22,773 bases of DNA from Tannerellaceae bacterium (lineage in GTDB: Bacteria; Bacteroidota; Bacteroidia; Bacteroidales; Tannerellaceae), in NCBI GenBank assembly GCA_031267205.1, contig JAIRZN010000135.1, positions 1 through 22,773 of the forward strand, given 5' to 3'. The notes under the pieces were generated by a model. It was not told where the DNA came from. It did not search any database and saw only the letters and a list, made by a program, of their open reading frames with translations. A program made the translations under genes and the position numbers. This document shows, one piece after another, positions 1 through 6,419 of this stretch (its first letter is position 1; every line of letters begins with the position of its first letter).

Positions 1-267
1 ATCGTCACGGTTACAAAAGACGACGACAACGACGACAGTGCCGAAACCGTCAACTCTCACAAGGCGGAAGTAACCCTCGCCGACGGCATCCTGACCGTAA
101 ACTCACCTGCTGCGGAACAGGTCGAAGTCTACTCACTCACCGGCGCCCTTCTCCACAGGGAAAGCAAAGCCTCCGGCTCATTAACCCTCAACATCGGCCA
201 CCTCCCCAAAGGCATACTTATAGTAAGGGGCAACTCAGGCTGGACGCAGAAGATTATACTGAAATAA
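1..267 (+). CDS. C-terminal end of a secreted protein with type IX secretion (Por) sorting domain, partial
   Basis: Frame 1 is open from the left edge to a TAA at 265-267, giving 88 residues of a protein whose start lies outside the window. An Asp/Asn-rich linker (about residues 7-14) is followed by roughly 65 residues with the pattern of the T9SS type A sorting domain: a VEVYSLTGALL strand (hydrophobic-Y-S/D-x-x-G), a second strand, the turn LPKGILIVRG, and a short basic/hydrophobic end KIILK. In Bacteroidota such domains direct export across the outer membrane by the Por machinery and are usually removed on export. The catalytic or binding part is not visible, so the protein's role is unknown. 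A strong hairpin follows 16 nt after the stop. Confidence 0.85.
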   Translation: MVTVTKDDDNDDSAETVNSHKAEVTLADGILTVNSPAAEQVEVYSLTGALLHRESKASGSLTLNIGHLPKGILIVRGNSGWTQKIILK

Positions 268-282
268 TACCGTTAACATCCA

Positions 283-320
283 GAGAGGGCTTATACGGGT
301 TATAAGCCCTCTCATTTCTT
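283..320 (+). terminator. Rho-independent terminator after the sorting-domain gene
   Basis: A perfect 13-bp stem, GAGAGGGCTTATA (283-295) with TATAAGCCCTCTC (301-313), has a 5-nt loop and is followed by ATTTCTT. It sits 16 nt after the stop at 267. It separates the upstream gene from the tandem array and the 814 gene. The downstream T-run is short and interrupted. Confidence 0.8.
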
Positions 321-357
321 AAAACAACAAAATACAATTTATGAAACTAAAGTCGCA

Positions 358-750
358 TCTGGATTCGAGCCGGTCGCATTCGGATTCAAAGCAGTTGAAT
401 CTGGATTCAAAGCATTCGAATCTGGATTCAAGTCACTCGCATCTGGATTCAAGTCGTTCCAATCTGGATTCAAGTCGCTCGCATCTGGATTCAAGTCGCT
501 CGCATCTGGATTCAAGTCACTCCAATCTGGATTCAAGTCACTCCAATCTGGATTCAAGTCACTCCAATCTGGATTCAAGTCACTCGAATCTGGATTCAAG
601 TCACTCGAATCTGGATTCAAGTCGCTCGAATCTGGATTCAAGTCACTCCAATCTGGATTCAAGTCGTTCCAATCTGGATTAAAGTCATTCCAATCTGGAT
701 TCAAGTCATTCCAATCTGGATTCAAATCCGTCGTATTCGGATTCAAAGGC
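358..750. repeat. 21-bp tandem repeat array 1 (18 full units plus a partial)
   Basis: Eighteen units of exactly 21 bp run from 358 to 735, and a partial unit runs to about 750. Each unit has a 14-nt fixed part, TCTGGATTCAAGTC, and a 7-nt part that varies at four positions: [A/G][C/T]TC[C/G][A/C]A. Units 4-15 and 17 match the fixed part exactly. Units 1-3 and 18 and the last partial one are degenerate, which is typical of a minisatellite homogenised from the middle. Unit 16 has one change (TTAAAG). Because 21 is a multiple of 3, several frames stay open. Plus: an ATG at 341 gives LDSSHSN heptads but stops at unit 16, and the SGFKSLQ frame is open to 780 without a start codon. Minus: DLNPDWS heptads have only a TTG start. 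I therefore do not call a gene. The array lies between the terminator at 283-320 and the ATG at 814, and so in the leader/promoter region of that gene. Confidence 0.95.
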
Positions 751-813
751 TACCGGCAGGGATGCGGCGATTATTTATAACTCACTCAATATTAACATTT
801 AAAATTTCGAATT

Positions 814-1500
814 ATGGCAAAATCAAATTGGCTTCCGTCATCGAGAGTGCCGATGCATGACCTGATTGCTATCGTAGTAGCCTATGTTACGGCCAATGCG
901 GTAAGCTTCTGTATGGACAAGGAGGTTCGCATAGGCGACTGGTTCCTTTACACGTTCACGCCGGAATACGAGAAGTATGAAAGCAAGTACTCGATCTGGT
1001 TCAACAAGTCTACCCGTACGCCCGTCGCAAGCGACAACCTGAGGGATGCGGAAAAGATTATCATTCCGCTTTTCCGCCAACTGTATAGCCTTCTCAGGGG
1101 TAATCCGTTGGTGAGAAACAGCGATCTTGACGCAATGCACCTGCCGCAGAGGCCTGACAACGAGCACAAGCCGTCACCGGTAGCGGACGAGGCTCCCGCC
1201 TTTCATATAGTAGCCGTCGAAGGCAACCGCCTGCGCATATTCTACTATCCCGAAGGCTCGACAAAGAAGGTAGGCAAGCCTGAAGGACAGCATGGGGTGG
1301 AAATAAAATGGGGCTTTTCGGACGAGGTAATAACCGACGCGGAACTCCTGCCGCACTCCCTTTTCGACACGGCCTCCCCCTACACCCTGGAGTTCAACCC
1401 CTCCGATTACGGCAAGGTCGTAAACATCGCCATGCGCTGGGAGAACAACCGCGGCGCAAAAGGCCCCTGGAGCAAAGTCATAAGGGCAAATGTGCCGTAG
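814..1500 (+). CDS. Conserved Bacteroidota hypothetical protein, 228 aa, possible fibronectin-III-like C-terminus
   Basis: The ATG at 814 opens a 228-residue soluble protein with no signal peptide or membrane segment. The N-terminal part (about 1-100) is helical-looking, beginning MAKSNWLPSSR and containing the short hydrophobic stretch LIAIVVAYVTANAV. A Pro-rich linker (about 110-125) leads to a beta-rich C-terminal part that ends with SPYTLEFNPSDYGKVV..MRWENNRGAKGPWS, reminiscent of the last strands of a fibronectin-type-III domain. I recognise the overall pattern (helical N-terminus, GVEIKW, ENxRGxKGPWS near the end) as that of an uncharacterised Bacteroidales family. No function is known to me. 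It is a single-gene unit: the 21-bp array and a terminator lie upstream, and a terminator at 1530-1555 lies downstream. No clear TAnnTTTG box is seen upstream. Confidence 0.8.
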   Translation: MAKSNWLPSSRVPMHDLIAIVVAYVTANAVSFCMDKEVRIGDWFLYTFTPEYEKYESKYSIWFNKSTRTPVASDNLRDAEKIIIPLFRQLYSLLRGNPLVRNSDLDAMHLPQRPDNEHKPSPVADEAPAFHIVAVEGNRLRIFYYPEGSTKKVGKPEGQHGVEIKWGFSDEVITDAELLPHSLFDTASPYTLEFNPSDYGKVVNIAMRWENNRGAKGPWSKVIRANVP

Positions 1501-1529
1501 GAGCGGCGCGTTATGTTTTAAATTGTATG

Positions 1530-1555
1530 GGCGGGCTTGTTTGTCCGCCTTTTTT
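1530..1555 (+). terminator. Rho-independent terminator after the 814 gene
   Basis: GGCGGG (1530-1535) can pair with TCCGCC (1544-1549), with one G-T wobble and an 8-nt loop. A run of six T (1550-1555) follows directly. It lies 29 nt after the stop codon of the upstream gene. Confidence 0.7.
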
Positions 1556-1557
1556 GT

Positions 1558-1841
1558 GCGCCAAAACGAAGAGGGCGCCACGAGGGACGCCCCTACATTT
1601 CCCGCGCCAGCGGATATTCCCGCCGGATCGGGAAACGGTTAAATGTAGGGGCGTCCCTCGTGGGCGCCCTCTTCGTTAATGTAGGGGCGGTGTGCATAAG
1701 AGCCGTCCCCAGCGCCGGCGTGAGGGAAAGCAGCGGAAAGCCCGACCGCGCTTGCGGTGGCACGCCCTGATTATGCATATTCATGCGCCAAAACGAAGAG
1801 GGCACCCACGAAGGACGCCCCTACATTTCTCGCGCCAGCGG
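1558..1841. repeat. Dispersed-type repeat element: three copies of a ~36-bp unit, inverted and direct
   Basis: Arm 1 (1565-1600, beginning AACGAAGAGGGCGCCACGAG) is matched by an inverted copy at 1641-1677 that differs by a single inserted base. Together they could form a hairpin of about 36 bp with a 40-nt loop. A third copy, in the orientation of arm 1, lies at about 1791-1826. The longer blocks 1558-1613 and 1785-1841 are direct repeats that share flanks GCGCCA and CGCGCCAGCGG. Between them, TGCATAA (from about 1693) pairs with TTATGCA (from about 1771). Open reading frames across this stretch have no recognisable protein and start inside the repeats. No transposase is seen, so this resembles a non-autonomous, MITE-like or REP-like family. 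Confidence 0.8.
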
Positions 1842-1853
1842 GGGGAAAGAACA

Positions 1854-1960
1854 TTTTTCATAAAGGCTCGGAAGCATTGCCGAAGGCACAAAAACAAAAA
1901 GGTGCGCGCCAGCAAAAACCTAATTCATAAAAAACAAAAAATACCCCTAACCTCAGTAGC
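1854..1960. repeat. 107-bp direct repeat, copy A
   Basis: This 107-bp block begins TTTTTCATAAAGGCTCGG and ends ACCTCAGTAGC. It is repeated with scattered substitutions at 2062-2168. The shared landmarks are GGCTCGGA, CATTGCCGAAGGCA, GGTGCGCGCCAGC and CCTAATTCATAAAAAA. It has no coding potential and no terminal inverted repeats that I can see. The two copies are separated by 101 bp that contain a short hairpin. Confidence 0.85.
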
Positions 1961-2008
1961 CGATTGGTTAAAGAACATTTCCCAGAAAGCCCCCACACCG
2001 GACGGTAG

Positions 2009-2031
2009 GGCACGGACTACAAGTCCGCGCC
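2009..2031. repeat. Short imperfect palindrome between the 107-bp copies
   Basis: GGCACGGACT (2009-2018) and AGTCCGCGCC (2022-2031) pair except at one position, with a 3-nt loop. There is no T-run after it and no gene end close by, so it reads as a REP-like palindrome rather than a terminator. Confidence 0.6.
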
Positions 2032-2061
2032 GGCGGGAATGCGCCTTTTGGAGGAAGTTGA

Positions 2062-2168
2062 TTTTTCAGAAAGGCTCGGATGCGCATTGCCGAAGGCAAA
2101 AGAAAGAAGGTGCGCGCCAGCCAAAACCTAATTCATAAAAAATAAAAAATACCCCAAACCTCAGTAGC
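2062..2168. repeat. 107-bp direct repeat, copy B
   Basis: This is the second copy of the block at 1854-1960, the same length and orientation, ending CCTCAGTAGC at 2168. It ends only 10 bp before the stop codon of the minus-strand gene at 2179, so it is downstream of that gene. Confidence 0.85.
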
Positions 2169-2178
2169 AGGCAAGGGT

Positions 2179-2472
2179 TTATGCGAAAATGAATGTTTGG
2201 AAGAGGGGGTTGTCCGACAGTTCGTCGTATCCTTTAAGGATGATGCCCAGCGTGCCGAAGAACAAGCGGAGGCTTTCGTCTACTTGCGGCGTGTAAATCT
2301 CCTTGATTTTTTTCTTTTCAGCCCATGATGTCAAGGCGTCCACGTCTTTTGTTCCAAGCATTGCGTTCTCGACGCCTACCACCTTGTCCTTTTCAATGTC
2401 AAATACAACAGCGTGGTCGAAGTCTTCCACCTTGTGCTGCTTTTTGTTTTTCAATAATAATGCTATTTTCAT
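2179..2472 (-). CDS. Small NifX/NifB-like (dinitrogenase FeMo-cofactor-domain-like) protein, 97 aa
   Basis: The 97-residue protein starts MKIALLL and ends at a TAA (2179-2181). It has the alternating strand/helix pattern of the small NifX/NafY-type fold: a first strand MKIALLL, AVVFDIEKDKVVGVENA, then VDALTSWAEKKKIKEIYTPQVDESLRLFFGTLGI and a Gly-containing end. In that family a surface loop can bind iron-molybdenum or iron-sulfur clusters. In genomes without nitrogenase such orphan proteins have no defined role. No metal-binding Cys or His cluster is obvious here, and no nif or ORP-type partner lies nearby. The family assignment rests on pattern recognition and is moderate; the gene itself looks real. 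The gene stands alone, with repeats downstream. Confidence 0.6.
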   Translation of the reverse strand: MKIALLLKNKKQHKVEDFDHAVVFDIEKDKVVGVENAMLGTKDVDALTSWAEKKKIKEIYTPQVDESLRLFFGTLGIILKGYDELSDNPLFQTFIFA

Positions 2473-2650
2473 ACGGCTTGATGTTTTCTTTTTTCACGTA
2501 TACAAATGAAACGAATATATACATTCTTGAGTATACAACGAAGGTTATTGTTGGTTAATAAACACTTTTTCAGGCGCGTTGCCGAGCTTCGGCGGCACAG
2601 GGGCGGGATGTTGCGGAGGGGAGGGATGGCGCATAATTGGAAAATCATTT

Positions 2651-2659
2651 TAAATTTGC
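2651..2659 (+). promoter_or_regulatory. Candidate Bacteroidota -7 promoter box for mscS
   Basis: TAAATTTGC at 2651-2659 matches TAnnTTTGC. It lies 34 nt before the ATG at 2693. No convincing -33 TTG is found at the usual spacing, so the call is tentative. Confidence 0.45.
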
Positions 2660-2692
2660 AGCATGTTTGGCATATTAATGAACAGATAAAAG

Positions 2693-3529
2693 ATGAGACT
2701 TTTGGATATAGACACGATTTCGCGCTTCGGTAGCGTGTTCGAAGACCTCATACATCAGGGGACTTCGTTAGGATTTACGATAATTAAGGCGACGGTTATC
2801 TTCCTTGTCGGGCGGCTAATTATCAATTTGTTGAAGCGGCTGCTTGGGCGGTTGCTTGAAAAGCGGAACGTGGAGCTGTCCGTCAGGTCGTTCCTGATGA
2901 GCGCCGTAAACGTCCTGCTGGTTATACTGCTGATGGTTTCCATCATAGGAGCTTTGGGAATTGAGACTACCTCCTTCGCCGCCCTGCTTGCATCCGCGGG
3001 CGTCGCTATCGGCATGGCGTTAAGCGGCAATTTATCGAACTTCGCCGGAGGTCTGATCATCCTGCTCTTCAAGCCGTTTAAGATCAACGACTATATCACG
3101 GCGCAAGGTACGGAAGGGACTGTGAAGGAGATACAGATATTCCACACGATACTGAATACGTCGGACAACAAACTTGTCTATATCCCGAACGGTTCGCTTA
3201 GCAGCGGCGTCGTGACAAACTATAACGTGGAGCTACGCCGCGTGGAATGGGTCTTTTGCGTAGACTACGGCACGGATTACGAAAAAGTAAAGGCCGTCAC
3301 GGAAGCGAGCCTGTCGGCCGACGCCAGGATATTGCCCGACCCCGCCCCGTTCATCGCCCTTAACGCTTTAGCCGACAGCAGCGTCAACGTCATCGTGCGA
3401 GTATGGGTAAAAACTCCCGACTACTGGGACGTTTACTACGATACTAACAAAGCAATCTACGAGACCTACAACGCGGAGGGCATAAATTTCCCGTTCCCAC
3501 AGTTGACAGTGCACCGCGGGGATGCCTGA
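2693..3529 (+). CDS. mscS: Small-conductance mechanosensitive ion channel, MscS family
   Basis: The product is 278 residues, close to the 286 of E. coli MscS. It has an N-terminal periplasmic tail and three hydrophobic segments (about 22-45, 66-90 and 93-123). The third carries the Ala/Gly-rich pore helix (AALLASAGVAIGMALSGNLSNF) with the hinge and then FKPFKINDYI, which leads into the cytoplasmic beta domain (EGTVKEIQIFHT, VYIPNGSLSS). The channel opens under membrane tension and releases solutes during hypo-osmotic shock, in the inner membrane. The start at 2693 fits the family length and follows AAAAG and a -7 box. The gene stands alone. No clear terminator is seen before tonB. Confidence 0.93.
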   Translation: MRLLDIDTISRFGSVFEDLIHQGTSLGFTIIKATVIFLVGRLIINLLKRLLGRLLEKRNVELSVRSFLMSAVNVLLVILLMVSIIGALGIETTSFAALLASAGVAIGMALSGNLSNFAGGLIILLFKPFKINDYITAQGTEGTVKEIQIFHTILNTSDNKLVYIPNGSLSSGVVTNYNVELRRVEWVFCVDYGTDYEKVKAVTEASLSADARILPDPAPFIALNALADSSVNVIVRVWVKTPDYWDVYYDTNKAIYETYNAEGINFPFPQLTVHRGDA

Positions 3530-3585
3530 TTCTAAGATACGAGGTAAAAAAAATAAAAAACAATAAGAATTTTAATGTCATATCT

Positions 3586-3615
3586 ATTGGAATATAAAAA
3601 AAACATTACTTTTGC
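3586..3615 (+). promoter_or_regulatory. Promoter for tonB
   Basis: TACTTTTGC (3607-3615) matches TAnnTTTGC, with ATTG at 3586-3589 as a possible -33 element (17-nt spacer). The expected transcript start near 3622 leaves a leader of about 30 nt before the ATG at 3653. Confidence 0.65.
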
Positions 3616-3652
3616 CGTATTGGGAAACACATAATAAATAGAATACAATCGT

Positions 3653-4348
3653 ATGGAAGTCAAGAAAACTAAAAGAGCAGACCTGGAGGGAGGAAAAACT
3701 TCAGGTTTCCTGATGGGCTTAATCATCGGGTGCGCTGTTTTATTCGCAGCATTCGAATGGGGGAGCCGTGACGTAAAAGTTATCGGCGATTCGGGTATTG
3801 CGGAGATCATAGCCGAAGAAGAAATAGAAATAACACGTCCGGAAGACGCTCCGCCGCCACCGCCCCCGCCGCCGGCTCCCGTGGTAACGGAAGTGCTGAA
3901 CGTAGTTGAAGACAATGTAGAGCTCGAGCAGCAGGAAATCCTGTCAACCGAAGATACGCAGACCGCCGCACAGGTACAGACCTACGTAGCTCCCGCTGCA
4001 GCTATCCAGGAAGAAGAAGAAGAATCGGCGCAACAGATATTCACGGTCGTGGAAGAGATGCCGGCGTTCCCCGGCGGGGAGACGGAATTGCTCAAGTTCA
4101 TTAACGGCGCCATAAGGTATCCCGTTATCGCACAGGAAAACGGTATACAGGGACGTGTAACCTGCGCGTTCGTGGTAAACCGCGACGGAGCCGTTGTAGA
4201 CGCAGAAATTATGCGCGGTGTCGACCCGTCCTTAGACAAGGAAGCTCTTCGCGTAATCAACACCATGCCCAAGTGGTCCCCCGGCAAACAAAGGGGCAAG
4301 CCTGTCCGCGTAAGGTATATCATACCTGTCACATTCAGATTACAGTAA
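3653..4348 (+). CDS. tonB: Energy transducer TonB
   Basis: The 231-residue protein has one N-terminal membrane anchor (about 17-35, GFLMGLIIGCAVLFAAF). An acidic stretch with a run of eight prolines (about 64-71) spans the periplasm, and the C-terminal TonB domain (about 143-231) contains FPGGETELLKFI, IRYPVIAQENGIQGRV, VNRDG and the final KPVRVRYIIPVTF. TonB couples the ExbB/ExbD proton channel to outer-membrane receptors. The order and the IRYP motif are typical of Bacteroidota TonB. It has its own promoter and a terminator 20 nt after the stop, so it is probably transcribed alone. ExbB/ExbD genes lie 2 kb downstream. Confidence 0.93.
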   Translation: MEVKKTKRADLEGGKTSGFLMGLIIGCAVLFAAFEWGSRDVKVIGDSGIAEIIAEEEIEITRPEDAPPPPPPPPAPVVTEVLNVVEDNVELEQQEILSTEDTQTAAQVQTYVAPAAAIQEEEEESAQQIFTVVEEMPAFPGGETELLKFINGAIRYPVIAQENGIQGRVTCAFVVNRDGAVVDAEIMRGVDPSLDKEALRVINTMPKWSPGKQRGKPVRVRYIIPVTFRLQ

Positions 4349-4368
4349 ATCCGATTTAATTGTATGAG

Positions 4369-4393
4369 AGGGCTGCTGTCACGCAGCCCTTTT
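4369..4393 (+). terminator. Rho-independent terminator after tonB
   Basis: AGGGCTGC (4369-4376) and GCAGCCCT (4383-4390) form a perfect 8-bp stem with a 6-nt loop, followed by TTT. It overlaps the most upstream possible start (4364) of the next reading frame, which argues for the later start of that gene at 4409. Confidence 0.8.
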
Positions 4394-4408
4394 CGTATAA
4401 GCAAGCCT

Positions 4409-5383
4409 ATGTTCACTTTCAATGACGTATTACAAAGGGTAGAACAAGAGATCTCCCGACTTAGCTTTGACCGGCCGCCAAGCGACTTGTACGCCCCGAT
4501 AGGATACATCCTATCCTTGGGAGGCAAGCGCATACGCCCCGCTCTTACGCTGATCGCCTGCAACATATATAGCGACAGCATCGAGCCGTCAATAGCGCCG
4601 GCGCTATGCCTGGAGGTCTTCCATAATTTCACGCTGCTTCACGACGACCTGATGGATCAGGCCGATAAGCGCAGGAACCAGCCCACTGTACATAAGTTGT
4701 GGAATGAAAACACAGCTATCCTCTCAGGCGACGCCATGCTGATTGCCGCATACAGGCTTATAGGCGACAGCGAGCCGGCACACTTGAAAGAGTTGCTGGA
4801 TCTCTTCACGGCTACCGCCTTAGACATTTGCGGCGGTCAGCAATACGACATGGAGTTCGAGGCGCGCACGGATGTAAGCGAGACGGAGTATTTGAATATG
4901 ATACACCTGAAGACAGCCGTATTGATAGCCTGCTGCCTGAAGATGGGAGCCATTACCGGAGGCGCGTCGAGTGCAGATGCACAACATTTGTACAAGTACG
5001 GCCTTTGTATAGGCATGGCCTTCCAGTTGCAAGACGATTTATTAGATGTGTATGGCGACACGCATACGTTCGGGAAGAATATAGGAGGAGATATCCTCTG
5101 CGACAAGAAGACTTACCTCCTCACACACGCCATGACCCACGCATCGGCAGCGCAGAAGGAAGAGATGCGCCGTTGGTTTGAGCAAAAGGCGCCCGACCCG
5201 GCCCGGAAGATAAATACTTTCAGGCGTATATATGACGAATTAGGTCTTCGGGAAATAACCCTGTCGAGGATAGAAGCCTTTTACGACGAGGCCCTGAGTA
5301 ATCTCAAGCAACTAAGCGTCCCGGAGGAACGCCTGACAGTATTGAAGGAAACAGGGAAGATACTTTTACATCGCAAATCATAA
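4409..5383 (+). CDS. Trans-isoprenyl diphosphate (polyprenyl) synthetase
   Basis: The ATG at 4409 gives 324 residues. The in-frame ATG at 4364 would place its first codons inside the tonB terminator, so I reject it. Family motifs are clear: GGKRIRP (38-44), the first Asp-rich motif DDLMD (79-83) followed by RR (88-89), and the second QLQDDLLD with YGD. The enzyme condenses isopentenyl diphosphate onto allylic diphosphates to feed quinone and other isoprenoid synthesis, in the cytoplasm. The first motif lacks the two-residue insertion of bacterial IspA-type farnesyl synthases. The residue five before the first Asp is Phe74, a position where bulky residues tend to shorten the product. The chain length is therefore open. 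tatD follows after 5 nt, so the two are likely co-transcribed. Confidence 0.9.
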   Translation: MFTFNDVLQRVEQEISRLSFDRPPSDLYAPIGYILSLGGKRIRPALTLIACNIYSDSIEPSIAPALCLEVFHNFTLLHDDLMDQADKRRNQPTVHKLWNENTAILSGDAMLIAAYRLIGDSEPAHLKELLDLFTATALDICGGQQYDMEFEARTDVSETEYLNMIHLKTAVLIACCLKMGAITGGASSADAQHLYKYGLCIGMAFQLQDDLLDVYGDTHTFGKNIGGDILCDKKTYLLTHAMTHASAAQKEEMRRWFEQKAPDPARKINTFRRIYDELGLREITLSRIEAFYDEALSNLKQLSVPEERLTVLKETGKILLHRKS

Positions 5384-5388
5384 TCGTT

Positions 5389-6168
5389 ATGGGGATCATA
5401 GATACGCATTGCCATTTATATTTGGAAGACTTCGACGCAGACAGGGAGGCGGTCATTCTTGCGGCTAAGGAAGCCGGCATAGAGGCCGTCCTGCTGCCCA
5501 ACATCGACTTATCCAGTATAGACAGGATGCACGAGCTATGCGACCGGCATCCGGGCTTCGCCTATCCGATGATGGGGCTTCATCCGACAAGTGTAGACGG
5601 GAACTATCCGGCCGTACTCAAGCAAATGGAAGCCTTGTTACACACAAGGAGCTATTGCGCCATCGGGGAAATCGGCATAGACTTGTATTGGGACAAGACC
5701 CGGTTGAAGGAACAGAAGTCAGCCTTTGAGGAGCAGTTGAGATGGAGTATAGACCTGGATTTACCGGTCTCCATACATACAAGGGATGCGTTTCCCGAAG
5801 TCTTCGACAGCATCCATAAGGTAGGGAGAGACAAGTTAAAAGGAGTTTTTCATTGTTTTTCAGGTAAAGAATCCCATCTAAGGGAGATTACAGAGCTGAA
5901 GAATTTCAAGTTAGGAATAGGCGGCGTAGTTACGTACAAAAACGCCAAGCTCCCGCAAACCCTCTCTTCAGCAAGCATAAAACAGATTGTATTAGAAACA
6001 GATGCCCCGTTTCTTCCCCCAGTTCCGCACCGAGGTAAAAGAAACGAGCCGCTCTACATCATAGAAACGGCAAAGCAAATAGCCTCTATTTATAACCTGT
6101 CTTTCGATGAAACCATGCAGGTTATCAAGAAGAATACGGATGAATTATTTAAGAAGATTTGCAAGTGA
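5389..6168 (+). CDS. tatD: TatD family metal-dependent hydrolase / DNase
   Basis: The product has 259 residues, the usual length. The metal-binding pattern is complete: DTHCH (5-9), GEIGID (about 93-98), SIHTRDA, HCFSG and ETDAPFL near the end, consistent with a TIM-barrel amidohydrolase-like fold. Family members are Mg-dependent 3'-5' exonucleases or deoxyribonucleases, involved in DNA repair or RNA turnover; the precise substrate here is unknown. It starts 5 nt after the stop of the polyprenyl synthetase, a pairing that implies one transcript. The tRNA-Ser promoter begins just after its stop. Confidence 0.93.
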   Translation: MGIIDTHCHLYLEDFDADREAVILAAKEAGIEAVLLPNIDLSSIDRMHELCDRHPGFAYPMMGLHPTSVDGNYPAVLKQMEALLHTRSYCAIGEIGIDLYWDKTRLKEQKSAFEEQLRWSIDLDLPVSIHTRDAFPEVFDSIHKVGRDKLKGVFHCFSGKESHLREITELKNFKLGIGGVVTYKNAKLPQTLSSASIKQIVLETDAPFLPPVPHRGKRNEPLYIIETAKQIASIYNLSFDETMQVIKKNTDELFKKICK

Positions 6169-6173
6169 AAACG

Positions 6174-6203
6174 TTTGCGGTTATAATTTTTTTCGTATTT
6201 TGC
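6174..6203 (+). promoter_or_regulatory. Candidate promoter for tRNA-Ser (possibly also exbB)
   Basis: TTTG (6174-6177) stands 18 nt before TATTTTGC (6196-6203), a -7-like box with one base fewer than TAnnTTTG. The expected start falls about 30 nt before the mature tRNA at 6239. No separate promoter is evident between the tRNA and exbB, so read-through is possible. Confidence 0.45.
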
Positions 6204-6238
6204 GCTCGTTTTTTGAGGGGGATAAATATACCCTTTAA

Positions 6239-6326
6239 GGAGAGATGCTCGAGTGGTTGAAGAGGCACGCCTGGAAAGCGTGTATACGCCTAAAGTGTAT
6301 CGCGGGTTCGAATCCCGCTCTCTCCG
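6239..6326 (+). tRNA. tRNA-Ser (anticodon GGA)
   Basis: The 88-nt gene has acceptor arms GGAGAGA (6239-6245) and TCTCTCC (6319-6325), and discriminator G at 6326. The anticodon stem CACGC/GCGTG encloses CTGGAAA with anticodon GGA. A long variable arm (TATAC paired with GTGTA) is typical of class II tRNA-Ser, and the T arm is CGGGTTCGAATCCCG. It reads UCC and UCU codons. The 3' CCA is not encoded. Confidence 0.97.
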
Positions 6327-6419
6327 CGGCTCTTAATATAACAATGGAATAGATAAAAACAACAACAATAAAAACAACAATAAAAAAGAAAATTATTAAT
6401 CTTTAAAATTAGACACACG

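Noticed and set aside
339..746. Heptapeptide-repeat open frames on both strands of array 1 (341-682 plus, 746-339 minus)
   Set aside because: They follow from a stop-free period divisible by 3. The plus ATG frame ends inside the array, the fully open plus frame has no start codon, and the minus frame has only TTG.
1537..2138. Open frames of 77-148 residues between 1501 and 2170
   Set aside because: They run across the inverted and direct repeats, are rich in Arg/Lys/Pro from repeat sequence, and resemble no protein.
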